A DNA stretch of 57,877 bases from Sphingomonadales bacterium (GCA_012032285.1 JAAURJ010000012.1:1-57877), one strand, 5' to 3'. Numbered from the stretch's first letter, positions 1 through 9,531 are shown. A program made the numbers and translations. Notes: generated from the letters alone by a model not told the origin.

Positions 1-217
1 CGGGATATTTTTTCGATATTTTTCACCGCCTTGGCTTCTGCTAACGCATCACTAATATCGCGCGTTTTGCATTTTCAGCAATCATTGCTTCTTTTACAGC
101 ATCTTCATCCACCATCGGCGCGACACCATCCAATTTCAGCCCTACAGATTGTAACATGGATAAACGTGCCGCGCTTTTAGAAGCCAAAATCAAATCCTTG
201 GCAATAACCGGGTTCAT
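1..217 (-). CDS. maf: Maf-family nucleoside triphosphate pyrophosphatase, N-terminal part, frameshifted
   Basis: The N-terminal part of a Maf/YhdE-type nucleotide pyrophosphatase, which hydrolyses non-canonical or excess NTPs in the cytoplasm. The rest lies beyond the left edge. The protein starts MNPVIAKDLILASKSAARL, containing the family's 'LASxSxxR' phosphate-binding start. The reading frame breaks at the T4 run at 65-68 (A4 on the coding strand). Adding one base restores the Maf-like continuation TRDISDALAEAKAV. Its ATG overlaps the ppsR stop (ATGA), so the two genes are probably translationally coupled. The position next to ppsR and the origin is typical of alphaproteobacteria. The frameshift is probably a read error. 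Confidence 0.72.
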
Positions 218-1031
218 ATATTGGCCCTTTCGTTAAACAGGGTGATGATCGCCGCCGCGCTTTCCTCAATCGAACGGCGGGTGACGTCAATGACCGGCCA
301 ATCATTATCGGAAAACATCCGCCGGGCAAAGGCTACCTCTGACTTTACCCGTTCGGCATCGACATAATCGGTATCGGGCGCTTGATTGAGCGACAAGAGC
401 CGGTTACGGCGCACCTGAATCAATCTATCCGGATTGGTGATCAACCCGACGACCATCGGATTTTTAAGGGTATAAAGACTTTCAGGGGGCGGTGATTCCG
501 GAACAATTGGGATATTGGCGGTTTTATAACCGCGATTGGCAAGATAAATGCTGGTCGGTGTTTTTGATGTCCGCGATACACCGGCCAGAACAATGTCGGC
601 TTCCTCCCAATTATGCGCATTTATACCGTCATCATGCGCAATGGTAAACTGGATTGCCTCCACCCGCGCAAATAGGCGGCATCCATTAAATGCTGCCGCC
701 CCGGCCTTGCTTTTGCCTGTTGCCCCAGCATATTGGACAAAGCATCGGTAACCGTGTCGAGCGCCGCAATAGCAGGCAGATTGAGCGCACGGCAGCGTTG
801 TTCCAGCTTTCGTCTTGTGTCACGATTAACCAGTGTAAACAGCACCATTCCGGGATTATTGGCGACGTCATCCAATATCCGGTCCAAATGGGTTTCGGAA
901 CGCACCATGGGCCAAAAATGCTTTACCACATCATCGGTGCCATCAAATTGCGCCAGCGCCGCCTTAGCAATATTTTCCAATGTCTCGCCGGTGGAATCCG
1001 ATAAGAGATGAAGATGGAATTTCTGCGCCAT
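214..1031 (-). CDS. ppsR: PEP synthase/PPDK regulatory protein (DUF299), frameshifted
   Basis: A bifunctional serine/threonine kinase and phosphotransferase that switches phosphoenolpyruvate synthase or pyruvate phosphate dikinase off and on. The composite product is about 272 residues, the usual family length. It begins MAQKFHLHLLSDSTGETLEN, typical of DUF299; I chose the ATG at 1031 for this reason although the frame is open further upstream. A P-loop-like GVSRTSKTPTS lies in the second half. One base is missing near 663-668: the frame runs to DAAYLRGW, and restoring a T gives DAAYFARVEAIQF, which joins the second half. It is divergent from hemE across the origin, as in many alphaproteobacteria. 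Confidence 0.9.
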
Positions 1032-1053
1032 AATGACAGCTTTGTGGGCTTGT

Positions 1054-1273
1054 TGTGGATAAATCAAGGGACAAAATCTGCGCTGTTCTTTTGTCCCCGA
1101 TACAAGTTTTTTCCGGCCCGATTCGGCCACATACTATCCACAAGCAAAATCGCTTTCTCACAGGCTGTGGATAACAGGGATAAGTTTTGCGAATCCGAGA
1201 ATCTTTGACGCTTATTTATGCGTCAAGTTGTTGGCAAATTCCGCAAAAGCGCTTAATGGCCGCTTTGTCCACA
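1054..1273. promoter_or_regulatory. DnaA-box cluster
   Basis: Boxes at 1054-1062 (-, perfect), 1134-1142 (+, one mismatch), 1166-1174 (-, perfect) and 1265-1273 (+, one mismatch). The two perfect boxes share one orientation and the imperfect ones the other. This density in about 220 bp is not expected by chance. Confidence 0.8.
1205..1226. repeat. Inverted repeat TTGACGC-N8-GCGTCAA in the origin
   Basis: A perfect 7-bp inverted repeat with an 8-base AT-rich spacer (TTATTTAT), lying between the DnaA boxes and the AT-rich stretch before hemE. It could bind a dimeric regulator or mark the edge of the origin. I do not recognise the motif. Confidence 0.6.
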
Positions 1274-1333
1274 TTACCATCATCTTTCATCATTCTATTT
1301 ATAAATATTATATTGATTGGTCTTTAATCCGAT

Positions 1334-2362
1334 ATGTCTGCTCTATCGCCGAAAAAATTGCTTAATGTCCTTCGCGGGCAAAAAGAGGTTATTCCTCCTG
1401 TCTGGCTCATGCGGCAGGCCGGGCGGTATCTGCCTGAATATCGGGCGTTGCGTGCCGAAAAAGGAGGGTTTCTGGAACTGGTCTATGATAGCGATGCTGC
1501 TGCCGAAGTGACCTTACAGCCGATACGCCGTTTCGACTTTGACGGGTCGATCCTATTTTCCGATATATTGATCATCCCCTATGCCATGGGGCAGGATTTA
1601 TGGTTCGAAGCGGGCGAGGGACCAAGGCTCGCCCCGCGTATAGCCGATACTCCCGTTGAATGCCTAACATCTGATATAAGCCGTCTAGAAGCGATTTATG
1701 CCACCGTACGCAAGGTTGCGTCGGCATTACCACCAGAGGTTACCTTTTTAGGCTTTGCAGGCAGCCCATGGACGATAGCAACCTATATGGTGAACGGCCA
1801 AGGATCAAAAGATCAAAGCGAAACGCGGCGCATGGCCTATATGGAATCAGATCGGTTTGGCGCGTTGATCAATGCGATTGCTGATATGACGGTCGACTAT
1901 CTTTCGGGACAGATTGAAGCGGGCGTTGATGCGGTGCAGTTATTTGATAGCTGGGCCGGTTCCTTATCACCGCAGCAATTTGAACAATGGGTTATCGCGC
2001 CCAATGCCAAAATCGTCAAAGCCTTAAAGGCGCGGCATGAAGATGTGCCGATTATCGGTTTTCCCAAAGGTGCAGGCGGCAAGCTTGTGGCATATGCAGA
2101 GCGGACCGGTGTTGATGCTATTGGTATTGATGAAACGGTTGATCCTTTTTGGGCGAACCAAGTGCTGCCTTTGGGGATGCCGGTTCAGGGCAATTTGGAT
2201 CCTCTTGTCCTGATTGCCGGAGGAGAGGCTCTGGAACAGGCGGTATCGAATATTAAGGCGGCATTTGCAGGCCGGCCGCATATTTTTAATCTGGGACATG
2301 GCATTCAACAAGACACGCCTATTGACCATGTCGAAAAGCTGCTTAGCTTGGTTAGAGGATAA
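1334..2362 (+). CDS. hemE: Uroporphyrinogen decarboxylase
   Basis: Decarboxylates the four acetate side chains of uroporphyrinogen III to give coproporphyrinogen III in haem synthesis; cytoplasmic. The 342 residues match the family length. The first signature PPVWLMRQAGRYLPEYRALR sits at residues 21-40 with its substrate-binding Arg. The second, GFAGSPWTIATYMVNG, lies near residues 139-154. It is immediately followed by hemJ (4-bp gap), giving a haem operon transcribed away from the origin. The promoter must lie inside the AT-rich right edge of the origin. Confidence 0.97.
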   Translation: MSALSPKKLLNVLRGQKEVIPPVWLMRQAGRYLPEYRALRAEKGGFLELVYDSDAAAEVTLQPIRRFDFDGSILFSDILIIPYAMGQDLWFEAGEGPRLAPRIADTPVECLTSDISRLEAIYATVRKVASALPPEVTFLGFAGSPWTIATYMVNGQGSKDQSETRRMAYMESDRFGALINAIADMTVDYLSGQIEAGVDAVQLFDSWAGSLSPQQFEQWVIAPNAKIVKALKARHEDVPIIGFPKGAGGKLVAYAERTGVDAIGIDETVDPFWANQVLPLGMPVQGNLDPLVLIAGGEALEQAVSNIKAAFAGRPHIFNLGHGIQQDTPIDHVEKLLSLVRG

Positions 2363-2365
2363 ATT

Positions 2366-2809
2366 ATGACGGATATTTTCTCTTTGTTATATCTTTGGCT
2401 AAAATCGGCGCATTTGATTTTTGTGATTTTCTGGATGGCGGGGCTGTTTATGCTGCCGCGTTTCTTTGTCTATCATCAGGAATCGGCTCCGGGCAGCGCC
2501 GAAAATGATCTTTGGATCGAACGCGAACGGCGGCTCATTAAAATCATTCTCAATCCGTCGATGATCATTGTTTGGATATTGGGCCTTTATATTGCTTATG
2601 AAATCAGCGCCTATAAGGAAGGCTGGTTCCATGCGAAGATGCTTTTTGTTCTGGCGTTATCGGCTTATCATGGCTGGATGAGCGCCTATGCAAAGAAGCT
2701 TGCCCGCGGCGAACGCACGCTGGAGGGTAAAAAGCTGAGACTATTGAATGAGGTTCCCGGCGTTGCCGCAGCGGTGATTGTTATATTGGTGATCGTTAAG
2801 CCGTTTTGA
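2366..2809 (+). CDS. hemJ: Protoporphyrinogen oxidase HemJ
   Basis: A small integral membrane enzyme of 147 residues that oxidises protoporphyrinogen IX to protoporphyrin IX, two to three steps after HemE. Four hydrophobic helices are visible. A His lies in the first (LWLKSAHLIF) and a Lys-rich cytoplasmic stretch follows (AKKLARGERTLEGKKLR). The motif NPSMIIVWILG is typical of the family. It starts 4 bp after hemE and is surely co-transcribed. The gene order hemE-hemJ-rho next to the origin is characteristic of alphaproteobacteria. Confidence 0.93.
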   Translation: MTDIFSLLYLWLKSAHLIFVIFWMAGLFMLPRFFVYHQESAPGSAENDLWIERERRLIKIILNPSMIIVWILGLYIAYEISAYKEGWFHAKMLFVLALSAYHGWMSAYAKKLARGERTLEGKKLRLLNEVPGVAAAVIVILVIVKPF

Positions 2810-2984
2810 ACTTCGGTTCAGTTTGCTTGTCATTGATTGACAGGAGGATGATGGACGACTAATTGAAGGTCCAAGCCCGTCCGGGCATGAGGCGCTGTTT
2901 TTACCACATAATGCGCCATCAAACTTCTCTCCCTATATCCAGCCTGTTTATGTCTGGACCCTAATATTAGCGAATGGTTACCCC

Positions 2985-4241
2985 ATGCATTTGAAAGATT
3001 TGAAAGATAAAAAGCCCGCCGAGCTCGTCGCAATGGCCGAGGAATTGGACATTGAAGGCGCATCGACCTTGCGCAAACAGGATTTGATGTTTGCGATCCT
3101 GAAAGAAGTGGCGGATGATGGCGAAGAAATCATGGGGCTTGGCACGATTGAGGTGTTGCCGGATTCGTTTGGATTTTTGCGCTCACCAGAGGCCAATTAC
3201 CTTGCCGGGCCGGATGATATATATGTTTCGCCGAATATGGTGCGCCAATATGGCCTGCGCACCGGCGATACGGTGGAAGGCGAAATCCGTGCGCCTAGGG
3301 ACGGCGAGCGTTATTTTGCGCTCACAAAGCTGACAAGTATCAATTTCGATGATCCCGATGTTGTTCGCCACCGGGTGAATTTTGACAATCTGACGCCGCT
3401 TTATCCTGATCAGAAACTGACACTCGACAGCAATGATCCCACGGTGAAGGACAAATCGGCCCGGGTGATTGATATTATTTCGCCGCAAGGCAAAGGTCAG
3501 CGTGCCTTGATCGTTGCGCCGCCGCGCACGGGTAAGACAGTATTGCTGCAAAATATTGCCAGGGCGATTACCGACAATCATCCAGAGGTTTTCCTGATCG
3601 TCCTGCTGATCGATGAACGCCCCGAAGAGGTGACCGATATGCAGCGCAGCGTGAAAGGCGAAGTGGTATCCTCCACATTTGACGAACCCGCCACCCGCCA
3701 TGTGCAGGTCGCCGAGATGGTGATTGAAAAAGCCAAACGGCTGGTAGAACATAAACATGACGTGGTGATATTGCTTGATTCTATCACACGGTTAGGCCGG
3801 GCTTACAACACGGTGGTGCCAAGTTCCGGCAAGGTTTTAACCGGCGGTGTCGATGCCAATGCATTGCAGCGCCCCAAACGGTTCTTTGGTGCCGCACGCA
3901 ATATTGAGGAAGGCGGGTCGCTCTCCATCATTGCAACCGCGCTGATCGATACCGGCAGCCGCATGGACGAAGTGATCTTTGAAGAATTCAAAGGAACCGG
4001 CAACTCCGAAATCGTGCTTGACCGCAAGGTTGCCGACAAACGCATATTCCCCGCGCTCGATGTCGGCAAATCGGGCACGCGCAAGGAAGAGATACTTGTC
4101 GAAACAGACAAGCTCAAGAAAATGTGGGTGCTGCGCCGCATCCTTATGCAAATGGGCACGGTCGATGCGATGGAGTTCCTGCTCGACAAAATGAAAGATT
4201 CAAAAACCAACGAAGATTTCTTCGACAGCATGAATCAGTAA
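2985..4241 (+). CDS. rho: Transcription termination factor Rho
   Basis: A hexameric RNA-dependent ATPase that ends transcription at Rho-dependent sites. The product has 418 residues. The N-terminal helical domain begins [20 protein letters not shown]. The cold-shock-like RNA-binding domain ([20 protein letters not shown]) follows at about residues 50-120. The P-loop APPRTGKT lies near residues 178-185, with Walker [18 protein letters not shown] 175-bp leader upstream contains short GC-rich inverted repeats, which might support autoregulation, but nothing there is conclusive. The next gene starts 1 bp after its stop. Confidence 0.98.
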   Translation: MHLKDLKDKKPAELVAMAEELDIEGASTLRKQDLMFAILKEVADDGEEIMGLGTIEVLPDSFGFLRSPEANYLAGPDDIYVSPNMVRQYGLRTGDTVEGEIRAPRDGERYFALTKLTSINFDDPDVVRHRVNFDNLTPLYPDQKLTLDSNDPTVKDKSARVIDIISPQGKGQRALIVAPPRTGKTVLLQNIARAITDNHPEVFLIVLLIDERPEEVTDMQRSVKGEVVSSTFDEPATRHVQVAEMVIEKAKRLVEHKHDVVILLDSITRLGRAYNTVVPSSGKVLTGGVDANALQRPKRFFGAARNIEEGGSLSIIATALIDTGSRMDEVIFEEFKGTGNSEIVLDRKVADKRIFPALDVGKSGTRKEEILVETDKLKKMWVLRRILMQMGTVDAMEFLLDKMKDSKTNEDFFDSMNQ

Positions 4242-4242
4242 G

Positions 4243-4737
4243 ATGGCGGATGTCATCCTTGTTGTCGGCGGCACGGGGGCTGGAAAGACGACCTATGCCC
4301 GCAGTTTAGCCAATGAAATAGGGGCGTTGCGCTTTTCGATTGACGATTGGATGACGACGCTATTCTGGATGGATAGCCCGCAGCCCATAGAGTTTGAATG
4401 GACGCTTGAGCGGATTGGCCGCTGTGAGGCAATGATCCTGTCGATGGTGCAGCAAGCGGCATCACGCGGTTTGGCTTCGATACTCGATTTAGGTTTTACC
4501 AAGCGTGAACACCGCGGTAGCGTTCGCCATATTTGTGCCCGGCACGGACTTTCCAGTCAAATCCACTTTGTCGATGTGGATAGCGAAGTGCGCTGGGCCA
4601 GGGTGGAGCAGCGCAACCGGGAACAGGGCGAAACCTTTGCGATGCCGGTTGACCGTGCGATGTTCGATTTTATGGAAAATATGTGGGAAGCGCCGAAGGA
4701 AGAGGAACTTTCTGGCGGCAAGGTGGTTTGTGTATGA
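4243..4737 (+). CDS. AAA/zeta-toxin-like P-loop kinase
   Basis: A 164-residue ATP-binding protein with a Walker A at its very start (GGTGAGKT, residues 9-16), followed by FSIDDWM and, later, an Arg-rich WARVEQRNREQGE segment. This is the layout of small AAA_33/zeta-toxin-like kinases that phosphorylate small molecules or nucleotides. The substrate is unknown. It begins 1 bp after rho, and its stop overlaps the next gene's start (ATGA at 4734-4737). That suggests a translationally coupled set with rho, the monooxygenase-like gene and terC. No antitoxin partner is visible, so a toxin role is not supported. Confidence 0.75.
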   Translation: MADVILVVGGTGAGKTTYARSLANEIGALRFSIDDWMTTLFWMDSPQPIEFEWTLERIGRCEAMILSMVQQAASRGLASILDLGFTKREHRGSVRHICARHGLSSQIHFVDVDSEVRWARVEQRNREQGETFAMPVDRAMFDFMENMWEAPKEEELSGGKVVCV

Positions 4738-5030
4738 TTGTAGAGCACGCGCTGTTGCAGGTGAAAACGGGTCATGAAACTGCTTTTGAAAAGGCCATGA
4801 CACAGGGACGCCCCTTGATCGCTGCTTCCCATGGTTTTCATAGTATAGAAGTCCACCCTTGTGCCGATAGGTAGGGGCTATATCTGTTGCTTGTGCGCTG
4901 GGATAGTATAGAGGATCACCGTGACGGCTTTCGCAATTCGGATCGCTATGCAAAGTGGCGCGAATTGCTGCACGGCTTTTATGATCCGATGCCCGATGTC
5001 ATTTATTTTGAGGAACCGGTAATTTCATGA
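4734..5030 (+). pseudogene. Antibiotic biosynthesis monooxygenase (ABM) domain protein interrupted by TAG
   Basis: A 98-codon reading frame for a dimeric ferredoxin-like ABM domain protein. It starts MIVEHALLQVKTGHETAFEK and ends with a conserved DPMPDVIYFEEPVIS. An in-frame TAG at 4872-4874 interrupts it after HPCADR. The frame continues intact as GLYLLLVRWDSIEDH, just as the family reads across this point. Both ends are coupled: the start overlaps the kinase stop and the stop overlaps the terC start (ATGA). The context suggests a functional gene, so the stop is either a recent nonsense mutation or a base error. The gene's role is unknown. Confidence 0.7.
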
Positions 5031-5752
5031 TCGACTATCTGACAATTTTTGCCAGTGTTGCGGCGCAAGGCTTCGGCGGTCCAGCTGATATGTGGGACGC
5101 CATCGTCAAGGATTTCAGCAACATTACCCAGCCTTCTGCCTTTTGGGCTTTCCTTCAGGTGCTGGCGATTGATCTGGTACTGGCGGGTGATAATGCGATT
5201 GTAGTGGGTGCATTGGCCGCCGGTCTGCCGCCGGAACAGCGGCGCAAGGTAATCATGATCGGGGTTTTGGCCGCGCTGGTGCTGCGCATCGCCTTTGCGC
5301 TTGTGGTCACGCAATTGATGCAGATTATCGGGCTGATTTTTATCGGTGGGTTGCTGCTTATCTGGGTTGCCTGGAAAATGTGGCGCGAGCTGCGTCATGA
5401 CGGGATAAGCCCCGGATCGCCGGAAGTAGCAGGCGACGAGCATTCGGGCCTGCGCCCCGCCAAAAGCTTTGCAGGAGCCGCTTGGGCAGTCGCGGTTGCC
5501 GATGTGTCGATGAGCCTAGACAATGTGCTTGCCGTCGCAGGCGCAGCACGTGAACATCCCGGAATCCTGATCGTCGGCCTGATTTTCGCGGTCGCGCTTA
5601 TGGGTGTTGCCGCGAATATCATCGCCAAATATATCGAACGTTATAAATGGATCGCCTATATCGGCCTTGCCGTGATCCTCTATGTCGCGGTCAAAATGAT
5701 CTACCAAGGCTGGGTCGACCCGCAAGTCGGTCTGGGGATGTTATTGGGGTGA
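5027..5752 (+). CDS. TerC/YjbE-family integral membrane protein
   Basis: A 241-residue protein with about seven hydrophobic segments and the family's two Asp-containing repeats: DLVLAGDNAIVVG near residues 47-59 and DVSMSLDNVLAVAG near residues 158-171. TerC family members are membrane proteins linked to tellurium resistance and manganese export. YjbE-type members without CBS domains are the closest match by length. The N-terminus has an extra stretch before the first helix. Its start overlaps the preceding stop. Metal specificity cannot be read from the sequence. Confidence 0.88.
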   Translation: MIDYLTIFASVAAQGFGGPADMWDAIVKDFSNITQPSAFWAFLQVLAIDLVLAGDNAIVVGALAAGLPPEQRRKVIMIGVLAALVLRIAFALVVTQLMQIIGLIFIGGLLLIWVAWKMWRELRHDGISPGSPEVAGDEHSGLRPAKSFAGAAWAVAVADVSMSLDNVLAVAGAAREHPGILIVGLIFAVALMGVAANIIAKYIERYKWIAYIGLAVILYVAVKMIYQGWVDPQVGLGMLLG

Positions 5753-5989
5753 GTGTATATTGATCTTTTCCTTTAGATTTGGGAACAAGATGACTCTATC
5801 AATATAGATGAAATCTAAGGATTTCATTTTAGAACAATGACATCGTTTGAGTTGTTAGTAGCTTTTCAGATCATGTCTATCGGCAATCAGTGATATTATT
5901 TGTCTGCTTAGCGCTTGCCGCCTATAAGTGCAGCGATCAGGATTGAGATAATAAACCAGCCCCAAGGCCAAGCAAAAGGGATAGAGCCG

Positions 5990-6244
5990 ATGAAAATGAA
6001 TATAGAAGTAGACTGCACCCCCGAAGAAGCCCGGACTTTATTGGGGCTTCCCGATGTGACCAAAGCGAATGAGGCCTATGTCGAAAATATCACCAAATTG
6101 ATGCAGGGTGCAGGCGGCATTGAACAGCTGCAGGAACTTGGCAAGCAAATTGCGCCCATGGGTCAAATGGGCCTGCAACTGTTCCAGCAATTGATCGAAA
6201 CCGGTGCGAAGGCTGCGTTTTCGGCCGGTAAGGATAAAAAATAA
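5990..6244 (+). CDS. DUF6489-family small protein
   Basis: An 84-residue, probably soluble protein starting MKMNIEVDCTPEEARTLLGL, with a Met/Gln/Gly-rich helical centre. I recognise this as the small family DUF6489, found in Sphingomonadales and relatives. Function unknown. I chose the ATG at 5990 because the homologous start lies there and a purine-rich AAGGGA lies about 10 bases upstream. The frame is open back to 5915 without similarity. It sits between terC and mnmE and may be co-transcribed with mnmE (24-bp gap). Confidence 0.82.
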   Translation: MKMNIEVDCTPEEARTLLGLPDVTKANEAYVENITKLMQGAGGIEQLQELGKQIAPMGQMGLQLFQQLIETGAKAAFSAGKDKK

Positions 6245-6268
6245 TACGCTATTATTGATCCCTTTCCG

Positions 6269-7562
6269 ATGAAGACATCTGATACGATTTTTGCGCTGTC
6301 GAGCGGCGCGCCGCCATCTGCTATAGCTATTATTAGGATCAGCGGACCCGCAGCCTTTAATGCGGTCATGCAGCTGGCGGGACGTATACCCGCTATACGC
6401 AAGCCGTCGCTGGCCAAGCTATATGATCCGGCGAGCGGGCAAATGTTGGATGAGGCGCTGTTGCTGCTGTTCGCGGCGCCCAATAGCGCAACCGGTGAGG
6501 ATCTGGCGGAACTTCACCTGCACGGCGGCAAGGCTGTCATCCGCGCGGTGCAAAGGGCACTAGAAACGATGGAGGGTTTAAGGCCAGCCGAGGCAGGGGA
6601 GTTTACCCGCCGTGCTTTCTTAAATGGCCGGATGGATTTGAACGAGGCGGAAGGGCTTTCCGACTTGCTTTTAGCAGAGACTGAGAGGCAAAGGCAGGCG
6701 GCCGCCAAAATGATGGGCGGGGCATTTAGCCGTGCGATAGAAGAGTGGCGCGGAGAATTGCTGCATATATCGGCGCTGACCGAGGCGGAGTTGGACCTGT
6801 CCGACGAAGATGATGTACTAGATCAAAATATCTATATGATATCAGATGCTTGTGAGAATCTTCGCAATAAAATCGATCTGATATTAGCGCAGCCGCCTGC
6901 GGAAAACTGCGTGACGGTCTGCGCGTTGTATTGGCCGGTCCGCCCAATAGCGGCAAGTCAACCCTGCTAAATGCTTTGGTGCAGCGCGATGCCGCCATAG
7001 TTTCTGATATAGCGGGCACCACGCGCGATGTGATCGAAGTAGCAGTGGCGATCGATGCTATGGCCTTTATCTTTACCGATACAGCAGGCGTGCGCAGCAA
7101 CAGCGACGATGTGATCGAGAATATTGGTATCGAGCGGGCGCATAATGCCTTTGCCGCTGCTGATATCCTTTTATGGCTGGGCGATGAAGGCGAAGCGCCA
7201 AAGCATCCAAACTGTATTGAGGTGGAAACCAAATCTGATATTTCGGCGCGCCAAAAAAATCGGCCAAGGCATTTTGGCTTTCGGGTCAAAGTGGAGCGGG
7301 GATTTCGCTGTTGATGGCGGAAATAGCAAAGCGAGGCAAAATGCTCCTGCCGCCAGAAGACAGCTATGCAGTGAATAGCCGCCAAAGGAAATTACTCGCC
7401 ACTGCCTCACAAGCATTGGCGCAGGTGGACGGTGTCAGTGACTGGTTGATTATCGCCGAGCAATTGCGTTTGACCCGGCTCGCGCTTGATGCGCTGACCG
7501 GGCGCACGCATACTGAAGATTTGCTTGATGTGGTATTCGGGACATTTTGCGTCGGCAAATGA
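6269..7562 (+). CDS. mnmE: tRNA uridine-5-carboxymethylaminomethyl modification GTPase MnmE, two frameshifts
   Basis: With MnmG this GTPase makes the cmnm5 modification of wobble U34 in tRNA. The composite product is about 431 residues. It has an N-terminal folate-binding domain (FALSSGAPPSAIAIIRISG), helical domain, and G domain with G1 GPPNSGKST, G2 DIAGTTRD, G3 DTAG and G4 TKSD. The C-terminal CVGK holds the conserved Cys. Two single-base deletions break it. In the A4 run 6903-6906, adding an A joins PPAE to KLRDGLRVVLAG. In the A7 run 7253-7259, adding an A joins ISARQK to KSAKAFWLSGQSGAG. All motifs survive, so both look like read errors. Confidence 0.93.
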
Positions 7563-7580
7563 TACGGGATTTCGCCGCGA

Positions 7581-7595
7581 TGTTTCACGTGAACA
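7581..7595. promoter_or_regulatory. parS: parS-like site, one base short
   Basis: TGTTTCACGTGAACA between mnmE and mnmG. The consensus ParB site is TGTTTCACGTGAAACA, and this copy lacks one A of the AAA run. Given the many single-base losses in this sequence, it may be a perfect parS in reality. Confidence 0.75.
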
Positions 7596-7642
7596 TTCAA
7601 AGCGCCTTTGACCGGGACGCGGGCCTGCGCTAAAGGGCGGGC

Positions 7643-9531
7643 ATGAATCATCGCGCTGCCCATCATTTGATATTGCCGTCATTGGCGGTGGCCATGCTGG
7701 CTGTGAAGCGGCTGCGGCGGCAGCGCGTATGGGCCTTTCCGTTGCTTTGGTCAGCTTCGACAAGTCGATGATCGGTGCCATGTCTTGCAACCCCGCTATT
7801 GGGGGGCTGGGTAAAGGCCATCTGGTCCGCGAAGTGGATGCGTTTGACGGCATTATCGCCCGCGCCGCCGACGATGCCGCCATCCATTACCGTATGCTCA
7901 ATGCCTCTAAAGGTGCGGCGGTGCAGGGGCCGCGCATCCAGGCGGACCGACGGCTGTTCAAGGCGTCTGTGCAGCGTCAATTGGCCGCCTATGACAATCT
8001 GACCATCATCGAGGGCGAAGCTGCGGCTTTGCTGTTTGATGATTGCAATGATAGCCGCATAAGCGGGTTGCTGCTGGCTGATGATAGCGCAATCAGATCG
8101 CGAGCGGTTATTTTGGCGACCGGAACCTTTTTGGGCGGGAAATTATTTCGCGGAGAGGAGCGGTTGGAAGGCGGCCGGATTGGCGAAAATAGCGCCCTGA
8201 AATTGGCCCAGCAAATACGGTCTGCGGGGCTGCCGATGGCGCGGTTGAAAACAGGCACGCCGCCGCGGCTTGACGGACGCACGATCAATTGGGCTGGCTT
8301 GGATGAGCAGCCATCGGACGATGGTAATTGGACAATGTCTGCAATGACAAGCCGCCGTTACATACCGCAGACATTTTGCGCCGTAACGCGCACCAATACA
8401 CGCACGCATGATATCATCCGTTCCGGGCTTGACCGGTCCCCGCTCTTTGGCGGTGACATTCAGGGGCAGGGACCGCGATATTGCCCGTCGATTGAGGATA
8501 AGATATTCCGCTTTGGCGACCGTGACGGGCATCAGATTTTTTTGGAACCGGAAGGGTTGGATAGCCATTTGATCTATCCCAATGGTATTTCGACATCATT
8601 ACCCAGCGATATTCAAGAGGCCATGGTCCGGTCCATGGCGGGTTTGGAACAGTGTGAAATTATCTTGCCGGGCTATGCTGTGGAATATGACCATATTGAT
8701 CCCCGCGCACTGGATCGCAGCCTGGCCGTTGCTGGGTTTGAAGGGCTATATTGTGCGGGGCAAATTAATGGCACCACCGGTTATGAAGAGGCGGCGGCGC
8801 AAGGGTTGGTCGCTGGCATAGGGGCAGCGTGCAAGATAATGGAACGTGATATGCCTGCTATCGACCGGTCCAATAGCTATATTGCAGTCATGGTTGATGA
8901 TCTGGTGCTGCAAGGGGTCACCGAACCCTATCGTATGCTCACCGCCCGGGCCGAATACAGGCTTCGTTTGCGAGCCGATAATGCAGGAACCAGGCTGACA
9001 CCATTGGGAATTTCTGTTGGTCTTGTCGGGAATGAACGGCGTACTGCTTATGCACAGCGGGCCAAGCAGCGGCAAAGGATTGAAGCACAATTATCAGAAT
9101 CCGCAACCGCCGACCAATTGATAAAAGCGGGTATGAAGGTCAAGGCGGATGCAGGACGGATGCCGCTTGCTGAATGGCTTCGTTTTCCCTCTGTGACGGC
9201 CAAAGAGCTTTTGAATGTTTCACGTGGAACAGATGATTATCCAGATGAGTTGATCGGGGAAATCGAACAGGATGGCAGATATGCTCCTTACATGGCGCGT
9301 CAGGAAGCAGAGATTGCCGCGCTGTCCAGTAATGAACGGATCAAGTTACCCGAAAGCTTTGACTATCGCTCCATTGCTGGTCTGTCGAATGAGATGATTG
9401 AACGGCTCAGCCTTGCCCGGCCCGAAACATTGGCTGCGGCGGCGCGGGTGCGAGGGGTTACGCCAGCGGCGTTGGCGGCGATTTTAGTCCATGCCAAGCG
9501 TGCGGTTGCATCTGAAACAAAAGCGGCATGA
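7643..9531 (+). CDS. mnmG: tRNA uridine-5-carboxymethylaminomethyl modification enzyme MnmG, frameshifted at N-terminus
   Basis: The FAD-dependent partner of MnmE in modification of tRNA wobble U34. The composite length is about 629 residues, normal for the family. The start at 7643 (MNHRAAHH) is preceded by an AAAGGG ribosome-binding site. One base is missing in the T run at 7666-7668. Restoring it gives [16 protein letters not shown], the dinucleotide-binding motif of the family. Later landmarks are [29 protein letters not shown] and [16 protein letters not shown] parS site is embedded in its coding sequence. The next gene, rsmG, overlaps its stop by 4 bp. Confidence 0.94.
9216..9231. promoter_or_regulatory. 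parS: parS site within mnmG
   Basis: TGTTTCACGTGGAACA, one mismatch to the 16-bp ParB-binding consensus, inside mnmG where it encodes NVSRGT. It lies about 1 kb from parA. Confidence 0.88.

Larger units (their letters stand above)
1032..1333. other. oriC: Probable chromosomal replication origin (oriC)
   Basis: This gene-free 302-bp stretch between divergent ppsR and hemE holds several DnaA-box matches. Two are perfect to TTATCCACA (1054-1062 and 1166-1174, both on the minus strand). Two have one mismatch (CTATCCACA at 1134-1142, TTGTCCACA at 1265-1273). A degenerate box lies at 1175-1183. GANTC sites, the CcrM methylation motif, occur near 1121 and 1191. The last 50 bases before hemE are very AT-rich and could serve as the unwinding element. 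Origins next to hemE are established for Caulobacter and other alphaproteobacteria. Assignment here is by motif and context. Confidence 0.82.

Noticed and set aside
2842-2862. Mini-ORF ATGATGGACGACTAA before rho
   Set aside because: The AGGAGG touches the first ATG, so initiation spacing is wrong; no evidence of translation.
4243-4737. Zeta-toxin with antitoxin
   Set aside because: No epsilon-like or other antitoxin gene is adjacent and the gene is coupled to rho.
5543-5557. CACGTGAACA in terC as a fourth parS
   Set aside because: Only the right half of the palindrome matches.
5918-5990. Minus-strand frame ending AWPWGWFIISILIAALIGGKR
   Set aside because: Hydrophobic and plausible as a small membrane protein, but no start codon is seen before it enters the DUF6489 gene antisense.
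6903-7259. Programmed frameshifting in mnmE
   Set aside because: The same kind of single-base loss occurs in many unrelated genes of the window, so read error is simpler.
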